This document shows, one piece after another, positions 16,405 through 25,038 of a stretch of 64,000 nucleotides of DNA. Source of the stretch: Bdellovibrio sp. NC01 (GTDB lineage: Bacteria; Bdellovibrionota; Bdellovibrionia; Bdellovibrionales; Bdellovibrionaceae); contig NZ_CP030034.1 in assembly GCF_006874625.1 (NCBI RefSeq), forward strand, positions 496,001 through 560,000. Direction: 5' to 3'. A model generated the notes under the pieces. It had not been told where the DNA came from, did not search any database, and saw nothing but the letters and a program-made list of their open reading frames with translations. Position 1 is the stretch's first letter; each line of letters begins with the position of its first letter. The translations under genes and the position numbers were made by a program.

Positions 16405-17407
16405 AGTCGGCGTCGTTGGCGCGACCGGAATGGTCGGCCAAACATTCATGAATATTCTTTCTGAGCGCGAATTTCCTATCGAGGAACTTCGCCCTTTTGC
16501 TTCAGAAAATTCTCTGGGTAAAAAAATCGAACTTCAAGGTAAGGCATGGCCTTGCCAAGTTCTTAAAGAAAACTGCTTCGACGGTTTGGACCTAGTGTTC
16601 TTCTCGTCTGGCGACGACATCTCTAAAGAGTGGGCGCCAAAAGCAGTGGCCTCTGGTGCATTTGCAGTCGATAACTCTGCAGCTTTCCGTATGGATCCGA
16701 ATACAGTGTTGGTTGTTCCTGAAGTGAACGGTCATCTTGTGAACAAGGATTCAAAACCACAAATCATCGCAAATCCTAACTGCTCAACGATTCAATTGGT
16801 TGTGGCCTTGAAGCCGCTGCTTGATAAGTTCGGTTTGGAAGAAGTGCGCGTTAGCACATACCAAGCAGTCAGCGGTGCCGGTAAAGACGGTGCTGATGAA
16901 TTGTTGGTGCAAACGGCCGCTCATGCGGCGAACGGTTCTGCAGAACATGCACCAAAAACATTCCCTCATCAGATTTTATTCAACGCCATTCCACAAATTG
17001 GTTCTTTCAATGACGAAGGTTTCTGCAGTGAAGAAGTCAAAATCATGAAAGAGACACGCAAGATTTTGGGTCAGCCAAAATTGAAAGTGTCAGCGTTCAC
17101 AGTTCGTATTCCTGCTTTGAATTCACATAGCGAATCAGTGTGGGTGACTTTGAACAAGGAAGCAAAACGCGAAGAGATCGTTGCAGCCCTTCACAGCGGC
17201 GAAGGCATCGTTGTGCAAGACGATCCAAAGAAAAGCGTTTATCCTTTGGCACAAAAAGTGTCAGGTGAAGACCCGGTTTACGTGGGTCGTATCCACCGCG
17301 ATCCTGAAGACGCAAAAATGTGGTTGATGTGGGTTGTTTCAGACAACATCCGCAAAGGGGCTGCATTGAACGGTATTCAAATCGCCGAAAAGATTTTCTT
17401 CTCTTAA
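16388..17407 (+). CDS. asd: Aspartate-semialdehyde dehydrogenase
   Basis: 339 residues. N-terminal NADP-binding GVVGATGMVGQTF, catalytic Cys in NPNCSTIQLV, substrate Arg/His region SAFTVRIPALNSHSESV. It converts aspartyl-4-phosphate to aspartate semialdehyde, on the path to diaminopimelate, lysine, threonine and methionine. A longer frame begins at 16271 inside pssA, but the Met at 16388 gives the standard N terminus. The 17-base overlap with pssA means the ribosome site lies inside pssA. The aspartokinase gene is elsewhere in the window (48236-49423). Confidence 0.95.
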   Translation: MKRKLKVGVVGATGMVGQTFMNILSEREFPIEELRPFASENSLGKKIELQGKAWPCQVLKENCFDGLDLVFFSSGDDISKEWAPKAVASGAFAVDNSAAFRMDPNTVLVVPEVNGHLVNKDSKPQIIANPNCSTIQLVVALKPLLDKFGLEEVRVSTYQAVSGAGKDGADELLVQTAAHAANGSAEHAPKTFPHQILFNAIPQIGSFNDEGFCSEEVKIMKETRKILGQPKLKVSAFTVRIPALNSHSESVWVTLNKEAKREEIVAALHSGEGIVVQDDPKKSVYPLAQKVSGEDPVYVGRIHRDPEDAKMWLMWVVSDNIRKGAALNGIQIAEKIFFS

Positions 17408-17434
17408 GTGCAAAAGAGTGCTGAAGAAGTATGG

Positions 17435-17459
17435 AAGGGACCCACGAGGTCCCTTTTTT
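17435..17459 (+). terminator. Terminator after asd
   Basis: Stem AAGGGACC / CACGA / GGTCCCTT followed by a T-run. Confidence 0.88.
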
Positions 17460-17486
17460 ATTTTCAGCGGAAGTGTAAAGCTTAAG

Positions 17487-17537
17487 GACAAAGGTCCGGC
17501 ATGAGGCAGTCGTTCCCGGTTGTTTTGACAAAGGTCC
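17487..17537. repeat. Two direct copies of GACAAAGGTCC, 40 bases apart
   Basis: GACAAAGGTCC at 17487-17497 and again at 17527-17537, just upstream of the CFI-box gene start (17560). The first copy, extended by one G, is itself a short inverted repeat (GGAC-AAAG-GTCC). The spacing equals about four helical turns. AAGGTCC also occurs in the intergenic regions near 22514, 50455 and 50520, so it may be a binding site. Confidence 0.4.
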
Positions 17538-17559
17538 CGACTAGTGGTGCGATATTAGT

Positions 17560-18921
17560 ATGTTAGGCCAGAGGTTTCTATCATCTATAGCTGCTGCAAC
17601 GACTTTGCTTTTAGGAGCAAATGCGTTTGCTACGCTTACTTATAGTTCTTCTGCGGGAACTTCAGCGATTGATATTTCTGATACCGCAAAACCAATTGTT
17701 TATGGTTCGTTTGCGGGAACTTGCACGCCGGATTCCACTTCTACTACTTGCAATAGCTGCACAAGCACGACGGATATTTTTCCGTGCAGTACTTCAGCCA
17801 TTCCATCGACAAATACTAATTTTGTTATCACGTTGACGGTCAATAACTCGAGCGTAACAGCTCCGACGACGGGGACCGTGACACCGACTGTGAAAATGGG
17901 CGGTTCAACAGGTCAGGTTGTTGGAACAACAGACTGGGTCAGCGGTAGCGGTCAGACAGCTTTAACTGTGACAGTACCGTGGAGTGATTTGTGTTCAAAG
18001 GCCACTTCAGCTGGCGGCAATACAGATTGTTCAACGAACGTGAATGCGGATTTGTATATCGCGTTTGAAAACGTGGGCGGTTCGACGGATTCGATTTTGG
18101 TTCGCATCATCACAAGCTACGCGAACGGTGCTGCTGCTTCTTCTTATATTGATTGCGCTGATACGGATACAAACACCAGCAAAGTTGGTTTCTGTCATTT
18201 CAAAGCATTCCCTGGTGACGAAAAAATTTACGCCGATGAATTGTCAGTGGGTACAAGCTATCCTTCTTCACCAAGTGGTGCGAACTATAAGAATGCGGTG
18301 TTCTTTTATGAAGAACAGCAGACTGGTGAAACAGATGCCGACACTGTGGCGCGCATTTCTAATAGCTCGCCGATGACTCTTTATCCTTACAACACTTCCG
18401 GTTCTGAAAGTGATGATCCAAAAGTAACGGGTCTTGTTAATGGTGTTCGTTACTGCATGCTGATGGCTTCGCAAGATTTAACGGGCACAATTCAATTCTT
18501 CACAGACAGAACTGCGGTAGGCTTTGATCCAACCACTGTGTGCGGAATGCCTGAACCAGTTGTCGGTCTTCTGGATGATAAGCACTGCTTTATTGCGACG
18601 GCCGCTTTTGGTAGCGACATGGCTCCTGAAGTGCAATCGTTCCGTGATTTCCGTAACGAATACTTGTTGCCGTTCGCTTGGGGTAAAAAGTTCGTTCAGA
18701 CTTATTATAAGTACAGTCCAAAATACGCGAACATGATTGCTGGCAATGAAACAGCAAAAGCCACGGTACGAATTGCGTTGTGGCCTCTTCTATTGTTTGC
18801 TCGTATGAGTGTGGCGTTTGGTTTCTGGATTACCTTGTTAATCATGGGTGCAGCGATGTTAACTTTCTACGGATTGTATCGTCGTCTAATTCTTGGCAGA
18901 AACGTGCGAGGTGAGTTGTGA
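17560..18921 (+). CDS. Secreted CFI-box C-terminal domain protein
   Basis: 453 residues. Signal peptide to about residue 24 (GANAFA), then about 310 residues rich in Ser/Thr with several Cys (CNSCTSTTDIFPC, SKATSAGGNTDC). At about 342 the motif CFIATAAFGSD begins a C-terminal CFI-box domain (FRDFRNEYLLPFAWGKKFV, YYKYSPKYAN), followed by a membrane segment at about 410-437 and a short basic tail. CFI-box regions in other bacteria are C-terminal anchoring or sorting-like domains on secreted proteins; the function is not established. No Shine-Dalgarno is visible. It overlaps the next gene by four bases, implying a two-protein unit. Confidence 0.8.
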   Translation: MLGQRFLSSIAAATTLLLGANAFATLTYSSSAGTSAIDISDTAKPIVYGSFAGTCTPDSTSTTCNSCTSTTDIFPCSTSAIPSTNTNFVITLTVNNSSVTAPTTGTVTPTVKMGGSTGQVVGTTDWVSGSGQTALTVTVPWSDLCSKATSAGGNTDCSTNVNADLYIAFENVGGSTDSILVRIITSYANGAAASSYIDCADTDTNTSKVGFCHFKAFPGDEKIYADELSVGTSYPSSPSGANYKNAVFFYEEQQTGETDADTVARISNSSPMTLYPYNTSGSESDDPKVTGLVNGVRYCMLMASQDLTGTIQFFTDRTAVGFDPTTVCGMPEPVVGLLDDKHCFIATAAFGSDMAPEVQSFRDFRNEYLLPFAWGKKFVQTYYKYSPKYANMIAGNETAKATVRIALWPLLLFARMSVAFGFWITLLIMGAAMLTFYGLYRRLILGRNVRGEL

Positions 18922-20048
18922 GATCTTTGCGACTTTCATTAGCCGTTTTAGCGACGTTGTCATCAATGCAGATGGCGAAAGCGCAAAGCCAAGAATCTGC
19001 TCCGCAAGAGCCGCCGTATACTCAAGAAAATGAATTTGAAAATTCAACGCCTTCAACGCCGGCACAGTCGGATGATGTGTTAAGTATTGAAGACGAAATT
19101 CGCAGTGCCAATCCGCAGACTCCGGCGGCAGAGCCGAAACAAGAACAGAAGTCTGTGAACTTGAACGAAACAGTTCCGGAAGCAGGTCCTGAAGTTCCTG
19201 TTGAACCTTCACAAGAAAAACCTTCTGAGCAAATCACAAACGAAGAGCCTGCGGTTATTCCTGTGGCTCCGGTTGTTGAAGTTCATCCTTCTCAAGAAAT
19301 CAAAGCGGGCGAAGTTGTTCGTCAGTCACCTAAAGGTGGCGTTGAATACATTCACCATCCGCAAGCTGCTAAGGGTTTGCTGATGATTGAAAAGGATGGA
19401 AGTTATATCTACCGCACTCGCGAAGATCATAAGTTTTCGCAAACGGGAACGATCCGTGTAGGTATGATGGATGCGCCGAAAATCACTTCAGCAGATGGCG
19501 CAACGAACTTTGAAACAATGTACAAGGGCCCACCGGTTCCGGTTGTGATGTTCGATTACGAATGGCAACCGTTTACTTCTTTTGGTCGTTTGGGGATTCA
19601 AGGTGGTTTGGGTGTGATCGTTGCGCAAGGTAACGGTCGTTTTGCTTGTGACCCTGCTCAGTGCGGAACAATGAACGGAACAGAAGCGAAAGAAAAATAT
19701 ACCTTCGTTGCTGTGCCATTGAACTTGGGCGTGATCTACCGACTTGAATGGGCGGATCGTCAGTTGTTCGCTCCCTACATCTCGGGCGGTGGTACTTATA
19801 TTCCGGTTGCTGAATTCCGCGACGACGATAAATCACCAAACGCTGTCGGCACTCCAGGTGTCTATGGTGCTGGCGGCTTGATGATCAATCTTTCAAGAAT
19901 CGACCGCGAAACCGCTTTCACTCTGAAAAACGAATACGGCATCGCCAACCTATGGCTGACAGCCGAATACCGCTATCTGAAGACCTTCAATGAAGAATTA
20001 GACTTCAGCTCATCTATCGTCACATTAGGTGTCGGCGTCGATTACTAG
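18918..20048 (+). CDS. Outer-membrane-type protein with Pro/Glu-rich N-terminal linker
   Basis: 376 residues starting at a GTG that overlaps the previous stop (GTGA). Signal peptide (cleavage near AKAQS), a long acidic Pro/Glu/Gln-rich linker (about 24-150), then a beta-strand-rich C-terminal half with alternating aromatic residues (GRLGIQGGLGVIVAQ, YTFVAVPLNLGVIYRLEW, LWLTAEYRYLKTF, SSIVTLGVGVDY) of the kind found in eight-stranded outer-membrane barrels. The terminal Tyr fits a barrel end. The linker may span the periplasm. Partner of the CFI-box protein by operon. Confidence 0.75.
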   Translation: MRSLRLSLAVLATLSSMQMAKAQSQESAPQEPPYTQENEFENSTPSTPAQSDDVLSIEDEIRSANPQTPAAEPKQEQKSVNLNETVPEAGPEVPVEPSQEKPSEQITNEEPAVIPVAPVVEVHPSQEIKAGEVVRQSPKGGVEYIHHPQAAKGLLMIEKDGSYIYRTREDHKFSQTGTIRVGMMDAPKITSADGATNFETMYKGPPVPVVMFDYEWQPFTSFGRLGIQGGLGVIVAQGNGRFACDPAQCGTMNGTEAKEKYTFVAVPLNLGVIYRLEWADRQLFAPYISGGGTYIPVAEFRDDDKSPNAVGTPGVYGAGGLMINLSRIDRETAFTLKNEYGIANLWLTAEYRYLKTFNEELDFSSSIVTLGVGVDY

Positions 20049-20082
20049 CTCCGCCTCTCTTCGGGAAAATAACGCGCTGTAG

Positions 20083-20113
20083 ACCCAAAAAAGTGGCAGG
20101 CACCTTTTTGGTG
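20083..20113. repeat. REP-like hairpin, possible terminator
   Basis: ACCCAAAAAAGTG / GCAGG / CACCTTTTTGGTG: a long stem with one internal mismatch around GTGGCAGGCACC. It lies between the outer-membrane gene and truA, and the T-run could terminate the upstream operon. Very similar GTGCCAGGCACC palindromes are scattered repeats in other genomes. Confidence 0.5.
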
Positions 20114-20130
20114 TGGTACATCTCCTGCCG

Positions 20131-20916
20131 ATGACTAAAGTTCGATTTACTGTTTCTTATGATGGCACCGGGTATTGTGGGTGGCAGAAGCAGAAGCCTG
20201 AAGATCAGGTTTCTGTGGCTCAGGTTATTGAAGAGGCTCTGCAGAAGATCTTTAATGAGAAGATCGTACTGTTTGCTTCGGGGAGAACCGATGCGGGTGT
20301 GCATGCCCTCAACCAGGTTTGCCACTTTTCTACGCAACGCGTGCTAGATCCCGCTAAGAAATGGGACTTCTGCTGGGCCTTGAATACCCACTTGCCAGCG
20401 GGGATCGTTGTAAAAAAAGCATGGATCGCGCCCGAAGAGTTTCATGCGACTTTGTCAGCGACTCATAAGACTTACCGATATCTGATTATGAATAAACCTC
20501 GCCCGAGCGCTCATCTGAGCCGTCATATGCATTGGGCGCGTCTGCCGATTGATATTGAACACTTGAAAGCAAGTTCTAAATTTCTTTTGGGAAATCAAGA
20601 CTTTAAGAGTTTTCAATCGGTGGGAACTCCGGTCAAAGATACTATCCGCGAAATCTATAAAGCTGAATGGGAATGGCGCCGAGAAGGTGTCCTGCAATTT
20701 ACTGTGACTGGCAGTGGGTTTCTAAAGCAGATGGTTCGCAATATCGTGGGTACGTCCCTGATGCTTGAGAAGAAGGGCTTAGACCCCTCTAAAATGCAGG
20801 AAATTATAGAGGCTAAGGATCGCAAACAAGCGGGTCCTCCAGCACCGGCTGAGGGGCTTTATTTGATGCGAGTTTATTATCCTCAGGACCTTGACATTAG
20901 GTGCCTAGAACTTTAA
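20131..20916 (+). CDS. truA: tRNA pseudouridine(38-40) synthase
   Basis: 261 residues. The catalytic Asp is in SGRTDAGVHAL; further family motifs are YDGTGYCGWQ at the N terminus, HKTYRYLI and GSGFLKQMVRNIVG. It converts uridines 38-40 of the tRNA anticodon arm to pseudouridine. I start at the ATG at 20131 because it yields the family N terminus (MTKVRFTVSYDG); an in-frame GTG at 20113 lies in the upstream hairpin. Neither has a good ribosome site. The 5' part uses AAG, GAG and CAG more than neighbouring genes do. Confidence 0.93.
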   Translation: MTKVRFTVSYDGTGYCGWQKQKPEDQVSVAQVIEEALQKIFNEKIVLFASGRTDAGVHALNQVCHFSTQRVLDPAKKWDFCWALNTHLPAGIVVKKAWIAPEEFHATLSATHKTYRYLIMNKPRPSAHLSRHMHWARLPIDIEHLKASSKFLLGNQDFKSFQSVGTPVKDTIREIYKAEWEWRREGVLQFTVTGSGFLKQMVRNIVGTSLMLEKKGLDPSKMQEIIEAKDRKQAGPPAPAEGLYLMRVYYPQDLDIRCLEL

Positions 20917-20975
20917 AACAACTCTTCCCGCAAAATGTGTAAGAGCCCGTTGTAAGACTCAAACATTTATTTGCC

Positions 20976-21004
20976 GAGTGGACGGACGGTAAAACCGGCT
21001 ACTC
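20976..21004 (+). promoter_or_regulatory. Structured leader of rplM-rpsI
   Basis: GAGT...ACTC outer pairing enclosing CGGT-AAA-ACCG in the leader, 22 bases before the L13 start. Ribosomal protein leaders are often bound by one of their own products; this is a candidate only. Confidence 0.3.
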
Positions 21005-21025
21005 AATAGAAACTGGAGACTCTCA

Positions 21026-21466
21026 ATGAAAACTTTCAATGCAAAAGCAGACGAAGTTGAAAGAAAATGGTGGATCGTAGACGCCGCTGACCAAAAAGTT
21101 GGTCGTGTAGCGACTCACGTAGCGAATATCCTTCGCGGTAAAAACAAAGCTATCTTCACTCCAAACGTTGATACTGGTGACTTCGTTGTTATCATCAACA
21201 CGGACAAGATGGAACTTTCAGGATCAAAATGGGATGACAAAAAATACTTTAGTCACTCTCGTTTCTTCGGTTCTTTGAAAGAAATGACAGCAGCTCAAGC
21301 GAAAGAGAAAGATTCAACTTTCATCATTCACGAAGCTGTTCGCGGAATGCTTCCAACAAACAAGCTTTCTCGTCAGATCATCATGAAAATGAAGACATAC
21401 ACTGGTGCTGAGCATCCTCATGCTGCTCAAAAGCCACAACTTCTAACTCTTCCAACTAAGAAGTAA
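21026..21466 (+). CDS. rplM: 50S ribosomal protein L13
   Basis: 146 residues, full family length. Hallmarks: WWIVDAADQKVGRVATHVANIL near the N terminus, GDFVVIINTDKMELSG, and the basic EAVRGMLPTNKLSRQ segment that contacts 23S rRNA. Canonical rplM-rpsI order, with rpsI 15 bases downstream. Early assembly protein of the large subunit. Confidence 0.97.
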   Translation: MKTFNAKADEVERKWWIVDAADQKVGRVATHVANILRGKNKAIFTPNVDTGDFVVIINTDKMELSGSKWDDKKYFSHSRFFGSLKEMTAAQAKEKDSTFIIHEAVRGMLPTNKLSRQIIMKMKTYTGAEHPHAAQKPQLLTLPTKK

Positions 21467-21481
21467 TCGGGAAGGTAGACA

Positions 21482-21880
21482 ATGGCAGCAACTGAAAAAT
21501 TCTTTTATGCTACTGGAAGAAGAAAAACGTCATCTGCACGTGTTTTCTTGAAACCTGGTAAAGGTCAAATCACTATCAATGGCAAAAAATCTGATGATTA
21601 CTTGAGCCGTATGCAATCACGCATGGTGATCGTACAGCCTCTTGATCTATTGGGCCAACTTGGTAAATTCGACGCGAAAATCACTGTTTCTGGCGGTGGT
21701 GAATCTGGTCAAGCTGGTGCGATCCGTTTGGGTATCACTCGCGCATTGATCGCATTCAACGCAGAATTCAAAGGCACGCTTAAAAAAGCTGGCTTCATCA
21801 CTCGTGACCCACGCATGGTTGAACGTAAAAAATACGGTAAAGCCGGTGCACGTCGCAGATTCCAATACTCAAAACGTTAA
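21482..21880 (+). CDS. rpsI: 30S ribosomal protein S9
   Basis: 132 residues. [18 protein letters not shown] near the start and the invariant basic tail [17 protein letters not shown], whose C-terminal Lys-Arg reaches the P-site tRNA. Co-transcribed with rplM. Confidence 0.97.
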   Translation: MAATEKFFYATGRRKTSSARVFLKPGKGQITINGKKSDDYLSRMQSRMVIVQPLDLLGQLGKFDAKITVSGGGESGQAGAIRLGITRALIAFNAEFKGTLKKAGFITRDPRMVERKKYGKAGARRRFQYSKR

Positions 21881-21914
21881 AATTTTGGGAATTCACTTCG
21901 GTGGATTTGGAACA

Positions 21915-21945
21915 AAAAAGGGAGCTTCAAAGCTCCCTTTTTTTT
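21915..21945 (+). terminator. Terminator 1 after rpsI
   Basis: Perfect stem AAAGGGAGCT / TCAA / AGCTCCCTTT followed by eight T. Confidence 0.92.
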
Positions 21946-21965
21946 ACCAAAAATTTGGTACATAC

Positions 21966-22003
21966 AAAAAAAGCCCAGGGGTCTCCCGGGCTTTTTCTTT
22001 TTT
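21966..22003 (+). terminator. Terminator 2 after rpsI
   Basis: Stem AAAAAGCCC ... GGGCTTTTT with an inner GGG/CCC pairing; the second hairpin in tandem. Confidence 0.8.
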
Positions 22004-22016
22004 AAGCTATCGCTGA

Positions 22017-22047
22017 AATAAAAAAAAGGAACCCCGAGAGGTTCCTT
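22017..22047 (-). terminator. Terminator of the convergent secreted-protein gene
   Basis: AAGGAACC / CCGAGA / GGTTCCTT with an A-run on the left, hence a U-run for minus-strand transcripts from 22468-22079. Confidence 0.85.
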
Positions 22048-22078
22048 ATTCATTCGAACTTAAGTTCGTCTCGACTAA

Positions 22079-22468
22079 TTACTTAGAGCAAGACAATGGG
22101 TAGATGTTGCCTTTAGCAAGCAACAAACCAGAGAACGCACCTTTTTGGTCAGCGTTGATAGAGAACAAACCAGTGTTCACGATCACACCGTCTGCGCCTT
22201 GAGCAGATTGCTCAGTCATCGCCAAGAATTGCAAAGAACCAGCTTTAACTTGTTCAGTTACTGAACCTTTATCGCCTTGGAAGAAGAAAGTTGAAGTACC
22301 TTTTTTCTCTACAACAGTCAAAGTTACGAAGTCAGCTGATTGATCGTCAGCCAATACTACAGTCGCTTTTACTGAAGGAGTTTGAGCTGGAACAACACAG
22401 TTGAAAAGAGTTGTGTCAGCGAATGCAGAAGAACCGATAAGCAATGAAGCAAGAATCAATGATTTCAT
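22079..22468 (-). CDS. Small secreted hypothetical protein
   Basis: 129 residues with a signal peptide (MKSLILASLLIGSSAFA, cleavage before DTTLF). The mature protein is a run of beta strands with one Cys near each end (FNCVVPA and PLSCSK), probably disulfide-linked. Codons are biased like those of the ribosomal genes (GCT, GAA, CTT), which suggests high expression. No family recognised. AAAGGGG lies before the ATG. Confidence 0.8.
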   Translation of the reverse strand: MKSLILASLLIGSSAFADTTLFNCVVPAQTPSVKATVVLADDQSADFVTLTVVEKKGTSTFFFQGDKGSVTEQVKAGSLQFLAMTEQSAQGADGVIVNTGLFSINADQKGAFSGLLLAKGNIYPLSCSK

Positions 22469-22598
22469 TTATATCCCCTTTGATTAGGTTAACTAGACCA
22501 GGGGAGGCTAGTAAGGTCCTGGGGAATTAGCAACGCAAATGCATCGCGAAATCCGCAAAACTCTAAGCCAGAGATAAGTCTAAAGAATTTTTAAACCA

Positions 22599-22618
22599 GT
22601 ATTGTAATGTAGCAATAC
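22599..22618. promoter_or_regulatory. Inverted repeat in the divergent region
   Basis: GTATTG - 8 bases - CAATAC, 55 bases before the hybrid kinase start. Possible operator; nothing else supports it. Confidence 0.25.
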
Positions 22619-22672
22619 AGCAAACTTAGTTTACTCTTAGGCTTAGTTAGGAGTGCGTTCTATCACCGACCT

Positions 22673-24979
22673 ATGAAACGGAAAATCACCTTTCTTCACT
22701 TATTCTTGCTGAATCATCTTGTACTGACGGTGATTATTCTAGGTGTCGTTGGCGCTTACGGAACTTATCTTGTCACGCAAGAGCAGCGCGCTTTAAGAGA
22801 ACGAATCGAACCGGTTCTGTCGTCTGAAGTTTCTCGCTTGAAATCGGAATTCTTCAATCTTGAACGAAATCTGCAGAAATTAAAAAGCGTCGTACAGATG
22901 TTTGAGTATCTTCCGCCGAAGATGCGTCAGAAAATTTATTCTGAATTTGCGGCAGAAACAATCGCCTCTTATCCGATGGAGTACAACGCGTGGTTGGCCC
23001 TTTCGGGTGAAGCGGCAAAAAAATATTTCAATCGCGATTCGTACGTCATCACAATTCATCGCAATGCTTCGCTTGAAGGAAATCCAAAATACATGGAGCC
23101 TTCATCGTTCGTTGTGGAGCAATTTAATTCGCCTGATTATTTAACCAATCCAGAGATGGAGTGGTGGACAATCAATAAAAACGTCTCGTCGGGCGTGAAC
23201 TATACGGATTTTTATTTCGACAAAGGCTACATGGAAAAAGTGATGTTCACTTCTTCCATGGGCATTTACAAAGATGGCAAAGTGAGTGCCGTTGTTGGAA
23301 TTGATGTTTTGACTTCAGAGATCGCAAAACGTCTTGCTGATTTTAAACTCGGTAAGACCGGTGGTGCTTACATCGTCGATGAAGCAGGTCGTTTGGTTTT
23401 ACCTTTTGTTTCATCAGATGTTCCGATGCTGGGTTCACGTTTCAGTAAAGCAACAACACCGTCGCAGTTTAAAGTGATGCCTCGCTATAGCGCGAAGGCC
23501 ATTAACGTCAGCAGTGCAGAGATTCAAGATTTCGAAGGCGTTGATTCAGAAGACTACGTGACGCTGGTCAAGCCATTGGCGATCAAAGGTCACAACTGGT
23601 TTCTAGCTGTTTATCAGAAAAAATCAGAAGCTTATTCTGTGATGTACGGGAAGATCTTTATGTTGTTGGCGTCGGTTTTCGTCGCTTACTTGTTGGGATC
23701 GTTTACTCTGTATTTCACGGGCCGTTATGTGATTTTACGGGAAAGAAAAGCTTTTGAAGAACTTTTAAAATCACGTGACCGTGCTCAAGCGGCGACGAAG
23801 GCGAAATCAGTTTTTCTTTCGACAATGAGCCATGAGATTCGCACGCCGCTGAACTCCATGTTAGGTTCAGCGGATCTGTTGAATGAAACGAAATTAAGTG
23901 GCGAGCAGCAAGAATACGTCAATTCGCTGATGAGTGCGGGTGAGTCTTTATTAAGTGTCGTGAATGACATCTTAGACTTTTCGAAAATCGAAGCCGGCAA
24001 GATGTCTTTAGAAAATAAAGAGTTCTTACTAAGCGAGCTTGTGCGTGAAACAGAACTGTTGGTGATGCCGTCTATTTATCGTAAAGGTTTGCAGTTCCAC
24101 GTTCATTATCCAAAATTGGATGCAAAAGTGTTGGGCGATGCTTTGCGTGTGAAACAGGTTTTGTTAAATCTGATCGGCAACGCCGTGAAGTTTACGGATC
24201 ATGGCAGTGTCGATCTGGCTGTGCGAATTGAAGAGCTTGCTGATCCAACAAAACGCCGCGTGCACTTCGATGTGAAAGACACGGGAATCGGTATCGCACG
24301 CGAGAATCTTGATACTATCTTTGATGAATTCCGTCAGGAAGACTCGTCTGTCACACGTCGCTTCGGTGGCACAGGTTTGGGTTTAAGTATCTCGAAAAAG
24401 ATTATTGAACTGATGAATGGACAGATGAGTTGTCGTTCTACGCAGTACGTGGGTTCGACGTTTAGTTTTTATGTTGATGCACCCACGGCTATGCAAGGTC
24501 CATGGATTGCTCGCCCAGAGGACTATCACATCATTCCGATGGCGGCGACGGATGGTCAGGCGACAGAAATTCCGCGCACGAAACGTATTTTGTTAGTTGA
24601 TGACATGGAAGAAAATCATCAGCTTTTAAGAGCGTACATGAAGAGCTTTCCACATATTGAAATTCATTCGGCGTTCAATGGTATGGAGTGTTTGGAAAAG
24701 TGTCTAGAGCATTCTTATGATTTAATTTTTATGGATGTTCAGATGCCTAAAATTTCCGGTCTCGATACGATCCGTAGATTGCGTGAAATCGAAAAACAGA
24801 ACGGTTTGCCACGCGTACCGGTCATCGTAGTATCGGCTAATAATTTTACAGAAGACCGCGAGAAGAGCTTGGCCGTAGGCGCTGACGAACATTGCGGCAA
24901 ACCTATTCGTAAAAGAACGATTCTAGAGCTGATCGCAAAATATTGTGCGGAAGAACCGCAAAATCTCGTCACAAACTAA
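22673..24979 (+). CDS. Hybrid sensor histidine kinase with periplasmic Cache-like sensor
   Basis: 768 residues. Membrane segment at about 10-32; a 290-residue periplasmic region like a double Cache sensor (YMEPSSFVVEQFN, YTDFYFDKGYMEKV, VVGIDVLTSEIAKRL); second membrane segment at about 327-350; HisKA with phospho-acceptor His at about 386 (STMSHEIRTPLNSML); HATPase with N, G1 and G2 boxes (NLIGNAVKFTDHG, DTGIGIA, GGTGLGLSISKKI); and a C-terminal receiver (ILLVDDMEENHQLL, phospho-acceptor Asp at about 688 in IFMDVQMP, Lys in HCGKPIRK). It senses an extracytoplasmic small molecule and passes phosphate to its own receiver; the output partner is not encoded nearby. Confidence 0.93.
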   Translation: MKRKITFLHLFLLNHLVLTVIILGVVGAYGTYLVTQEQRALRERIEPVLSSEVSRLKSEFFNLERNLQKLKSVVQMFEYLPPKMRQKIYSEFAAETIASYPMEYNAWLALSGEAAKKYFNRDSYVITIHRNASLEGNPKYMEPSSFVVEQFNSPDYLTNPEMEWWTINKNVSSGVNYTDFYFDKGYMEKVMFTSSMGIYKDGKVSAVVGIDVLTSEIAKRLADFKLGKTGGAYIVDEAGRLVLPFVSSDVPMLGSRFSKATTPSQFKVMPRYSAKAINVSSAEIQDFEGVDSEDYVTLVKPLAIKGHNWFLAVYQKKSEAYSVMYGKIFMLLASVFVAYLLGSFTLYFTGRYVILRERKAFEELLKSRDRAQAATKAKSVFLSTMSHEIRTPLNSMLGSADLLNETKLSGEQQEYVNSLMSAGESLLSVVNDILDFSKIEAGKMSLENKEFLLSELVRETELLVMPSIYRKGLQFHVHYPKLDAKVLGDALRVKQVLLNLIGNAVKFTDHGSVDLAVRIEELADPTKRRVHFDVKDTGIGIARENLDTIFDEFRQEDSSVTRRFGGTGLGLSISKKIIELMNGQMSCRSTQYVGSTFSFYVDAPTAMQGPWIARPEDYHIIPMAATDGQATEIPRTKRILLVDDMEENHQLLRAYMKSFPHIEIHSAFNGMECLEKCLEHSYDLIFMDVQMPKISGLDTIRRLREIEKQNGLPRVPVIVVSANNFTEDREKSLAVGADEHCGKPIRKRTILELIAKYCAEEPQNLVTN

Positions 24980-24990
24980 CAAAACGAACG

Positions 24991-25017
24991 TCAAGTTCCC
25001 TGCTGAATTGCCGATAT
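24991..25017 (+). promoter_or_regulatory. Sigma-28 (FliA)-like promoter
   Basis: TCAAGTTC (6/8), exactly 11 bases, GCCGATAT (7/8) against TAAAGTTT-N11-GCCGATAA. Predicted start near 25024, leaving about 15 bases of leader with a GGGG/AGGA ribosome site before the ATG at 25039. One of the best two matches in the window. Confidence 0.65.
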
Positions 25018-25038
25018 TTCAATAAAGCGGGGTAGGAC

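Noticed and set aside
17524-17555. TTGACA as a -35 for the CFI-box gene
   Set aside because: No -10 hexamer at 16-18 bases; the only similar element (TGCGATAT) ends four bases before the ATG and is a poor match to either sigma class.
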